The translations under genes and the position numbers were made by a program. Source: Flavobacterium denitrificans DSM 15936 (GTDB lineage Bacteria > Bacteroidota > Bacteroidia > Flavobacteriales > Flavobacteriaceae). Taken from it: a stretch of 64,000 bases of DNA. Numbering within the stretch: position 1 is the first letter of the stretch; each line of letters starts with the position of its first letter. This document shows positions 50,501 through 62,500 of this stretch, piece after piece. The DNA lies in assembly GCF_000425445.1 (NCBI RefSeq), contig NZ_AUDL01000004.1:558001-622000 (forward strand). The letters run 5' to 3'. The notes under the pieces were generated by a model. That model saw only the letters and a program-made list of their open reading frames with translations, did not search any database and was not told the DNA's origin.

Positions 50501-53500
50501 AATTACAGACATTACTATTACAGATAATGGTTACGATTGTTCTACAACTCCTCCTGGTGGCCATGTTAATATTGCCGCGGTTAAAGGTGGTGTTGCAGCG
50601 CCTATTCGTTTCCAAATTATTTCTGGTCCAGCGGGATATAATACAGCAATAAATTCTGATGGAGAATTTAAGGGATTAACTCCTGGTGCTTATATTTTCC
50701 AGGCTACTGATATTAAAACAGGTTGTTCATTTACTAAATCGTATACAGTTAAAGGGGTACCAGACATAGTAGCTGGTGGTTCGGTTGTTTCTACTATTAA
50801 ATGTTTTGGAGGTACAGGAACAATTCGATTTACAGTTACTGGCGTAAAAAGTAAATTCGATTATATTATCAAAAATGGTTCAGGTACTACTATTCAAAGT
50901 GCTAATAATATAGATGGAGCTTCTAACACTACTATTTCAGTTAGTTCAGCTTTACCTGTTGGTTCTTATACTATTACAGCTACAGACAGAACAACAAAAT
51001 GTCAGGCTACTTACACAGTAACTCTAACACAGCCAAATAGTGCAATTGATGTGACTGCAACAGCAGCTAACATCACTTGTAGCAAATTTACATCTGTAAT
51101 TACAGCAGTAGGAGCAGGCGGAACGCCGAACTACACTTATGCCGTGGTTGAGAGAAATGCAACAGCACCAACAGTGATTGCTGGAGGCGCTTCATTGACG
51201 GTAGATACTGCCAATGGTACAAAAATGTTCTGGGATGTTTATGTAAAAGATGCAAACGGCTGTACAGATTTTATTACAGTTGAAATCAAAGCAGATGCGG
51301 TACCAACAGTTACAGCTACTTTAGACAATCAATGTACAGGTTCAGGAAGCACATTCAGAATCACAGCGACAGCACATGGAACGAACTTGAAGACTCCTTT
51401 GACTTATGGAATCAATGGACAAACAGGAGCATTTGGACCAGACAACTTCTTTGATGTTAGTGCTAGAGCAACACCATATACAGTTTGGGTTAAGGATGCA
51501 AACGGATGTACGGCTTCGGCAATACCAATTATGGTTTATCCACAATTAACTGCAACAACTGTTGTTAAAGAATTAGATTGTTCGCTAACTAGTCCAGACG
51601 CAACAATTACAGTTACGCCAAACGGAGGAAGAAGTGCATATACCTATGCAGTTTCAACAAACGGAGGAACTTCTTATACTGGAATGGCGACAAATGTTTA
51701 CACAACTTCAACAGCTGGAACTTTCTTAATTAGAGTTACTGATGCGAACGGTTGTACGTTTGTAACGACTACTACAATACTTCCTAAAACAAATCCAAGT
51801 TTAGCTATTGGATCCCAAAAGAATGTTTCTTGTAATGGAGCAGCAAATGGCTCAGTTCAATTAGTTGGATCTGGTGGTTCATTAACAGGAGGTCAAAATT
51901 ATCAATATAGTGATAATGGAACTACTTATGTATCAACTTCATTATTCACAGGTTTAAGCGGAGGAGCTCATACATTCTATGTAAAAGACAGCAAAGGTTG
52001 TGTAGGAAGCATTATTGTAACTATACAAGAGCCAGATCCTTTGGTTATTTCAGATACTACTACGCCATTCACTTGTAGTACAACAAATACAAAAGTAGCA
52101 GGATCTGTAGAGATCAATATTCCGACTGGTGGAACAGCGCCTTACGAGTACAGTTTCAACGGAGGCGGTTATGGAGCAACTAGATTATTGACTGTAAACG
52201 ACAACGGGACTTCAGATCAGACTATTACGTATTCTGTTAAGGATGCAAATGGATGTATCGAAAACGGTTCAACAATCTTAAGAAGATTGAACCCACCGTC
52301 TAACATTACATTCTCAAACAATGCTATTACTTGTACTGCAACATCTACAAATGTTACAGTTTCAGTAAGCAATGGCGTTGGAACGTTACAATATGAAACT
52401 ATTGTACCTTCTGTTTTAATCAGAGGAAAACAAACAAGCAATGTATTTAACGGATTAACTCCAGGAACTTATACTTTCAGAGTGACCGATGCAAACGGAT
52501 GTTTTGACACAAAAACATATAAAATTGATGATGTAACGCCAATTGTTGTTACTGGAAATAAAGGCAATGATGCAAAATGTAAAGGAACTTCAACAGGAAA
52601 CGGTACTTATACAATTTCTAGCGTTTCAGCAGTAGGAAACTATTCATTTACTTTAACAGCGGGTTCATTAGGAACAGGAACGTTAACAAAATCAGCAACT
52701 AATGCAAATGTGCTTGTTCTAGCAAATGTTGCAGCTGGAACTTATACAGTAAGGGTTACAGATCTTACTACAGGATGCTACAAAGATGAAACAATTGTAA
52801 TTGGCGAGCCAGCACTAGCTGTAGATGTTACAGCAACTGCAGCGAACATCACTTGTAAAGTCTTCACTTCAGTAATTACAGCAGTTGGAGCAGGCGGAAC
52901 GCCGAACTACACTTATGCTGTGGTTGAAAGAAATGCTACAGCACCTACTGTGATCAACGGAGGAGCTTCATTGACAGTAGATACTGCTAATGGTACAAAA
53001 ATGTTTTGGGATGTTTATGTGAAAGATGTAAACGGATGTACTGATTTTGTTACAGTAGAGATTAAAGCAGATCAAGTTCCAACAGTTACAGCAGTTTTAG
53101 ACAACCAATGTACAGGAACAGGAAGCAACTTTACGATTACAGCTACTGGTTTAGGCGGAAAAGGAACATTACTTTATGGAATAAATGGTGAAAACGGATC
53201 ATTCTCAACAAACAATGTTTTCAATGTATCTGCAGGAAATTATACAGTTTGGGTAAAAGATGCTAATAATTGTACTGCTTCTGCAACTCCAATTACGGTT
53301 TATCCACAATTGACAGCAGTTCCAAAAGTAACTAAAGGTTTAGACTGTTCGCCAACACCAAATGCGTCAATTACAGTTGATATTTCAGGTGGAAGATCAA
53401 GTTACACTTATAGAGTAGATCCAGGTACTGGAACATACGGAGGAGTTCAAACGGTAACAGGAACGCAGTTTGTTTACGCAAATGCAGCAACAGCGGGAAC

Positions 53501-56500
53501 ATATAAATTTGAAATTACAGATTCGAACAGCCCTGCTTGTAAAGTAGAAGTTTCTATACCAGTAAATGCTATTACAAATCCAACTGTTACAGTGGCAACG
53601 CAGGTTAACATAACTTGTTTAGGAGCAAATAATGGTTCTGTGAAATTAAAAGGAAATGGTGGTTCAGGAAGCAACTATACATTTAGCGCTTCTGCAACAG
53701 GTCCTTTTTCAACTGCAGATACTTTTACAGGTTTAACACCAGGATTACATACGTTCTATGCAAGAGATGGCAGAAATTGTCCAGCTCAAATTGATGTTAC
53801 GATTTTAGAGCCAGGAGTTTTAACTACAACTGCTTCTGCAGCTCCTTTCTCATGTAATCCAACAACAAATGCTAAACAGTCAACTACGGTAACAATTAAT
53901 GCTCCTCTTCCAGGAAGTGGAACTGCACCATATGAATACAGCTTTAACGGTACATCTTATGGACCAGTAAAAACATTGACAGTTAACGATAATGGAACAG
54001 ATCAAACGGTTACATTCTATGTTCGTGATAAAAACTTATGTGTTTTCAGTAATACAATTACGATTAATAAATTAAATCCGCCAGTTATTGCAAGCGCTAT
54101 TGCAAGTGCGGTTACTTGTACATCTCCTAAAAGTACTGTTACAGTTACGACAACAGCGGGAACAGGTGTTGGAAATTTAGTTTATTCAATTACTGCTCCA
54201 GCAGCTTATGTGACTACTAATACTGATGGTATATTTGCTAATCTGGATCCAAATATTACTTACAGCTTTAAAGTTGTAGATGAAAATGGATGTTTTGATA
54301 CTGAAACAGTAAGAGTTAATCCAGTAACGCCAATCGTTGTTACGCCTAGTAAATTAAGTGACGTAAAATGTAATGGTGGTAAAACAGGAATTGCGAAATA
54401 TACGATTTCAGGATTTAGCGCAACAACGAATTATACGGTTGCGGTATCTACTGTTCCAGCTGCATTGACTTATACATTAAGCCAATCAGGAGACGTAATT
54501 ACTTTAACTGATTTAGGTAAAGGAGCATATACCGTTTCGGTTATCGATCTAACAACAGGTTGTACAGCAAATAACACTGTAACAATTGATGAGCCTTTAA
54601 ATCCGTTAACAGCAACTTTCCTTAATGTAAATGCAAATTGTGCAGTAGGAACATCAAAAGTTACTGTTCAGGCTTTAGGTGGTACGCTTCCTTACAAATA
54701 TTCATTTGTTCACGATGGTGCAGGAATAGGAGCTTTAACAAATACAGCCAGCGAAAACCTAGACCCTGCTGTTGCAGATTGGGATGTATATGTTGTAGAT
54801 GCCAATGGTTGTCAAGTGAAGCTTGATGTATCAATTAAAAAGGATGACGTTCCAACAGTTACAGCAACTGCTGTTGGTCAATGTTTAGGAAATGGTACTT
54901 ACACTATTACTGCTTCTGGTACAGGAACAGGGACCTTACAATATAGTCTTGATAATAAAACATATCAGGCAGCTAACACATTTACAGTTACTGCAGCTGG
55001 TAGTTATAATGTTTGGGTAAAAGATGCAAATGGTTGTACAGCTCAAACTACAGCACCAGTTATTGTTCGTGATCAATTAACAATTTCAGCTAAACTAGAT
55101 AAAAATATTACTTGTGGTGCAACAGGTTATGTGGCATCTCAAATCACCTTAACAGTTGGTGGTGGAAGTGGTTCTTTCGCTTACGCTTATACAAGTGTAC
55201 CTGCGGGTGCAACGGGAAGTTTCTCTGGAAACGTATTCACGACAAGTGACGCCGCAGATTTTATATTTACAGTAACAGATACAAGTACTTTGCCAATAGC
55301 AAGCAGATGTACTGCTACGACGATTGTACCAGTAAGAATTACAATCCCTGTTGATCCTCATTTTACAATGGTTGAAGGACCAAAAATTAGCTGTAACGGT
55401 GATCAATCAGGATCATTGGTTATCACTATTGATAAAACAAAAGGTCTTGCACCATTTGTTATCAATGTGTTTAATAATGATATACCGAAAGATTTTGGTA
55501 CTCAAACTTCTGGTTTGCCAGCAGGTAATTATACTGTAAAAATTACAGATGCTAAAGGTTGTTCTTATAAAGAAGATATTGAAATTAAACAGCCGGACAA
55601 GCTAGTTGTTGTTTCAACTAAAAACGATATGCATTGTGATAGCTCAACAGGAGGAGTTTCAAAAGGAGAGATTATTATACAATCTGTTTCTGGAGGTACT
55701 GGACCTTACGACTATTATGTTACAGGTGTTAATGGATATGTTGGAGAAGCGCATGGTATTCCTGGTACTTCAGTAGTATTTGAGGTAGTAGATTTTGGTT
55801 TTTATCAAATTAGAGTTGTTGATCAAAATGGATGTTCTGAATTTATAAGAGAGGTATTGATTGCCGCACCTCTTGACAAAGTGGGTATTACTGTTAATAC
55901 AGCAGCTACTTGTGGTCCTACTAATGGATCTGCCACAATTAAAATTGAGAGTACTTATGCTGGTGGAGGACCATTCTACTTCAATATTTATAGAGGTGCT
56001 GCTACACCTCCATTTGTTTCAGCGGGAACAGGTGGATGGATGGCTGAAACATCTCCAAGAGAATGTATTTATCCAGGATTAACACCAGGTGTGTCATATA
56101 CATTTGTTGTATACTCTGTTAGTACAGGATGTTATTATTTCCAAGCTGCGCCACCAATCCCAACACAATCTTTAGTAGAAGTAGTTGGTGACACCGCAAG
56201 TAACATTACTTGTATAGGTGCGGGTAATGGAACTCTTAAATTTGCTATTAAAAATGGTTATCCTACTACACCTGCTCCGGGAGCTTCTGTTGATGTAAGA
56301 TATTCAATTCGTCAAGCATTCACTAATATCGAGATAATTGCGCCAACTAGCATTCCTAACATAGCCGCTGGTGCAACGACAAGTGATATTACAGTAGGAC
56401 CTTTAACTGCAGGAACATACTATTTATTAGTTGAAGAAACTGCAGGACCTTTTGCAGGTTGTTCAGTAGTTTCTAAAAACTTTACTATTGAAGAATCGGC

Positions 56501-59500
56501 TATTAAACTAGACCTTACTGCTTCTGCTACATCAATTGCAGACTGTAATAATCCGGGAACAATTTCCGCTCAAGCAAAAGACGGGACAGGACCTTATAAA
56601 TATATGATATTAGATGGAGGTTCAACTGCTCCTGATGCAACAGATGTAGCGTGGGATACTGTTAATACATTCAATAAAGCTGGAAGTGTAGCTGGAATTG
56701 TCTATGATGTTTACGCTAAAGATGCATTTAATTGTATTGTTACAGTACCAGTTACTGTTTATAAATATGAAATTCCAACAATTAATCCTATTGATCCAAT
56801 TTGTTATGATGGTACTCCATTCAAAATAACAATTGATGGTACTGTTGATCCTGCAATTGTAGGAGATGCAACATATAGTATTAATGGAAGTGTATATCAG
56901 GATTCGCCAGAATTTACATTTAACGCGGCAGGAATTTACCATTTATTTATTAAAGACGGCAAAGGATGTACAGCAACCATAGATTATGAAGTTAAACCAA
57001 TATTAAAACTAGAGGTTGATTTAACAAAAGATCTTGATTGTTCTGCAACCGATATTAATTCTTCAAAAGCATTAATTACACTAACAGCTTCTGGTGGATT
57101 TGGTCCAGGTTATTCTTATCAGTATTCTACTAATGGAGGAACGAGTTGGACAACAATGACTCCAACACTTCAAGCAGATGGTGTTACTTTATTACCAGAT
57201 AATGTACTTCAGACTAACGCTACTGGAAATTATATTTTTAAAGCTATAGATAGTGGAAATACGACTACTTGTGAAGTGACTACGCCATTTACGTTAGATC
57301 CTATTCCAACTGTAGTATTTACAGTAGCAGAAACAAATATTACGTGTCCGGGTGGTTCAGACGGTACAATTACCGTTGATGTAACTTCTGGAGTGGGTCC
57401 TTATGAATATCAATTAGAAAAAGCGGGAGCTCCTATTGTAGCTTACCAAGCATCTAACGTATTTAAAGGATTAGCAGATGGAAGTGATTATGTGGTTAGA
57501 GTAAGAGATGCAAAACTATGTTTTGCTACAGAGAACGCAACAATAACAATTCCTGATCCATTAGTGGCATCAGCTGTGTTGACAAATGGATTGACTTGTG
57601 GACCTGATAATGAAACTGTAAACGCAGAGGTTACGGTTACTGTAACTTCTGGAGGAACTACACCATACCAATATAGTTTTGATGGAGGAACAAACTTTAG
57701 TAGTGATAATAAATACATTACTAGTGTTGCGGCTCCTGTAACAGCAATTGTTAGAGACGGTAATGGTTGTGATACTACCTTGCCAGTTGTGCCAATTCCA
57801 GCATTAAATCCTCCAACAGCGATGAATATCACTGGAACACCGATTTATTGCTTACCGTTAGCAAATCAAAAAAGCACAGTTACAATTAATTCTGTAACAG
57901 GTGGTGTTTTTGACGCAGGTCATCCACTACAATACGAGATTTTATCTCCTATTGCTGTTGTAAAACAAACTTCTGCAACATTTGCAAATTTAGATCCAAG
58001 TGCAGAGCCATATGTATTCCAAGTAACGGATGCAAATGGTTGTACTTTCAGAGATTCATTTAAAGTTGATCCTGTAGTAAATATTACGGTTTCAAGTGAT
58101 TTAATCACAAATGTTTCTTGTATTGGTGGTAATGATGGTGCTGTGAAATTTACAGTAGCAAATAATGGTACACATACATATACTGCAGCCTTTACGACGG
58201 GTTCAGGTACGCTTACGAAAGTAGGGAATGTTGTTACTGCGACAGATTTAGTGGCAGGTAATTATGTGCTACAAGTTATAGATGATGTAACGCAATGTAC
58301 AAGTTCAGCAACTATGGTTGTTTCAGAGCCTACTGCATTAACATTAGCGCCAGACTTAAATCTTCATGCAAATTGTAATTCAGACGCAACCGTAAGTGTT
58401 ATCGCTTCTGGTGGAACAGCTCCTTACCAATACTCATTTGTAGTTGCTGGTACTGGATCAGGAGGGACTTATACTAGTGATAGTGAAGTAACTTTGAATC
58501 CGTTAACTTCAACGACGTGGGAAGTTTGGGTTAAAGATGCTCGTAATTGTGTAATTGCGGCACCACTTGATATTACAATTGTTAAAGATGCACCACCAAC
58601 TATGGGAACGCCGACACCAATATGTTTTGTAGGCACTGCAGTTACAATTGATTTAGCTGCTTTAGCTACCGTTAATATAGGTACGGGAGTTTATAGAGTA
58701 AATGGTTCTGATATTACAGGAACTACTTACGATATTACGGCTCCGGGCATTTATACTTTCAGCGTTGTTGACGGTAATAGTTGCGAATCTAATATTGTAA
58801 GTTTCGAAGTTAAACCTCAAGTTACCTTGTTGGCAGAGCTTCTACAGGATCTTACATGTACTTTGGCGGCTGATATCAAATTGACGCCTGAAGGTGGTAC
58901 AGGAGTATATTCTACTTACGAAGTTGAAATAGACAATAGCGGTACTTATGTTGCACTTCCTGCTACTTATGCAGCTGGAACATATAAGTTTAGAGTTGTG
59001 GATTCACAAGGATGTGAAGGATTCTCTAATACAATAATTGTAACGCCGGCAGTATCGCCTGTAGCATCAGCTACACCAATTGATGTAACGTGTATTGGAG
59101 GAAACAACGGAAGAATTGAAGTTACTGCAACTTCAGGAATCATTCCTTTACAATATCAATTAGAGAAAGGTGGAGTAATCGTGAAAGCGTTCGGAACTTC
59201 AAATATATTCACAGATTTAGTAGCTGGAAACGATTATGAAGTTACAGTTAAAGATGCTAAAAATTGTGAATTAATAATACCAGTAACAGTAGATCAACCA
59301 GATGCTTTAGTTGCATCAGCAACTTTGACACAAGGATTGACTTGTGGTACTGGAAATAATGCAAATGCTGCAGAAGTAACGGTTACAGTTACTTCTGGAG
59401 GAACTCCGTCATATCAATATAGTTTTGACGGTGGATTAAACTACTCTGATGACAATACATTTAGTACTACTTCATCAGGATTGGTAAATGTAAGCGTGAA

Positions 59501-62500
59501 AGATGCAAACGGATGTATTACAACTTTAACACCTGTAAACGTTCCGGCTCTTACGCCACCAACAGCGATGACAGCTTTAGGAACATTAGTGTTCTGTGAA
59601 CCTGCGGCTAGAAGAGAAAGTACAGTTACGTTGACTGTCACAGGAGGAGAAGCGCCATTGACGTATGCTATCATATCGCCAACAGGTTCAGGTAATACAA
59701 CTGGTGCATCAAGCGGAATCTTTACTGGATTATTGCCAAACGCACTTCCGTATGTATTTGAAGTGACAGACAACAAAGGATGTACCTTCCAAGCAGAATA
59801 TACAGTTAAGCCTGCTGAAGTAATTACTGTTGCAAGTGCATTGGTTAAAAATGTTACTTGTAACGGAGGTAATGATGGAGCAGTTAAGTTTACAGTAGGA
59901 AACTTTACAGGAACATACAGTTATTCAATTAACGGAGGAACTGCAATGACTGCACAAACTAATCCAGTTATTAATGTTACCGGATTAACAGCAGGAGTTG
60001 CACAAAATATTGTAATCACAGATGAGGTTACAGGATGTACAGCGACAGCGACAATAACTGTTGCAGAGCCAGCTGTTCTAGATCTTGATTTAGTTTCTCA
60101 AACTATTGCAAACTGTTACTTAGGTTCTATAGTTACCGTTCAAGCAACAGGAGGAACTCCTGCTTATAAATATGCATTTGTTAAGAGTGGAGTAACGCCA
60201 CTAGCTTCAGACTATACAACTAGCAATAGTACTGTTTTAGCTTATGATGATTTAGGTTCAAATGATTGGGAAGTATATGTTCAAGATGGAAACCTAACTT
60301 GTTCAGATAAAATTCTTGTTACGCTTACTAAACATGCAGCGCCAACAATTAATGCTAATGCTAATGTGTATTGCTACACTGGTGGACCAGTTCCAATTAC
60401 AATTACTGGAACGACAGATTTATCAATCCCAACTCCACCAATGTACAGTATAGGAAACGGTTATCAAGCTAGTCCTAACTTTACATTAAATGCACCAGGA
60501 ACTTATGAATTCTTTATAAAAGATGGTAACGGTTGTGTGGCAAAAGAGACTTATGTATTGAGACAAGAATTGTTGATACAAGCTACTCTTACAAAGGATC
60601 TAAACTGTACAACAAACGATGCAACAATTACATTGACAGCAACGCAAGGTACAGGTGCAGGAACTTATGCTTTTGAATATGATCTTAATAATAGCGGAAC
60701 TTTTAACCCAGTTACTGCGTTGCCATTTGTAACTAGTACCCCTGGAACTTATACTTTCAGAGTACAAGATGCTTCAACTTGTCAAACAATTTCTGTTCCA
60801 GTGGTAGTAACTCCACTTACTGTTCCAGCATTTACAACTGTTGTTGCAGATGCACTTTGTGAAACAGAATCAAACGGAAGTATTACAGTTACTGGTATTA
60901 ACGGAGTTGCACCATATACATATAGACTTAATACGGGAGCTTTTACTTCTGTTAATATTTTCACAGGTTTAGCAGCAGGAACATATTCAATTGCTGTAAT
61001 GGATGCAAAAGGATGTTCGACAGCGGCAAATGTGGTTGTTGGCCAACCAACTGCTTTAACAGCAACTAATGTGGTAACTCCATTTGGATGTGATACTTCA
61101 AATAATGCAAAAGATGCATCAGTTACGCTTACGGCGACTGGAGGTACTCTACCATACAGCTATAGTTATGATAATGGTCAGACATTTGAGTCTTCACCAG
61201 TGCATACTATGAATACTGCAGGATCGATTAATTATGTTGTAGTAGATGCTAATGGTTGTAGAGTTTCAGGAACAGCAGTTGTTGATCCTTACACTCCACC
61301 AACGAAATTTGATCTTTCAGCTTCGCCAATTTACTGTAATACAGTAGGAGGTATTGCTACGGTTACGGTTAGTAATGTTGTTGGAGGTGTTGCGCCATAC
61401 AATTATGCTATTGTTGAGCCAGCAGCAGCAGCAACTTCAAACACGACAGGAAGTTTTGCGAATCTATTGCCTGGAACTTATGTAATAAAAGTTACGGATA
61501 ATGGTGGCTGTAGTACTTTAAATTCAATTGAAGTTAAAAAAGCAAGCGAAATCAATGTTGAAGCTCAATTATTGAGTAATGTATTATGTAATGGTGGTAC
61601 AACGGGTTCAATCGCGTTTACAATCAGTAATTATATTGCTCCTGCTGATTATACATTTGCATTGTCTCCAAATAACGGAACTTTCACTCAAACAGGTGAT
61701 GTTGTGACTTATACTGGATTAACGGCAGCAAATTATACATTTACAGTTACGGATCGTACATCAGGTTGTACAGACAATGTTTCTAACTTCCTTGTAGATC
61801 AGCCAACTGCTCCATTGAGTTTTACAATGACTACAACTGACATTAATTGTAATAATAAAAACGCAACTATTACAGTAGCTGCTGCTGGAGGTACACTTCC
61901 TTATAGTTATGCTGCTGTTGCACATTTAGCTGCCGCTCCAACAGTTTATAGTACTGACAACAAAATAGTTGTTGATACTAATAACGGAACTGTTTTAGCA
62001 TGGGATGTTTATGTGAAAGATTTCAACGGATGTACAACTTTAGTACAAACACAAAATATTTCAACGGCTCCACTTCCAAGCGGTATTACTGCAAATGTTG
62101 CAAGTCAATGTCCTAGTGCAACTGGAACATATGATTTCACAGTTACAGTAACTTCAGGAGTTGGTCCATTCGAGTACAGCATTGGTAGAGGATTCCAACC
62201 AAATAATACATTCAGTGTTAATTCTTCTGGATCTTATGATATCACTGTTAGAGATGCGAACGGATGTACAACTACTGTAACAGGTGCTGTAGTAATTAGC
62301 GGTGCTCTTGATTTACAATTAGATGTTCAGAAATTGCCAAGTTGTGATTTCATTGATGGAAGAATTGTAGCTACGACTACTGGAGGATCTGGAAATTATA
62401 GATATACTTCAGGTGCATACATTCCAGTAATTGCTGGAACAACTGCAACATTCAATAATATGCCAGCAGGTATCCATACAATTACTGTTGAAGATTTAAC

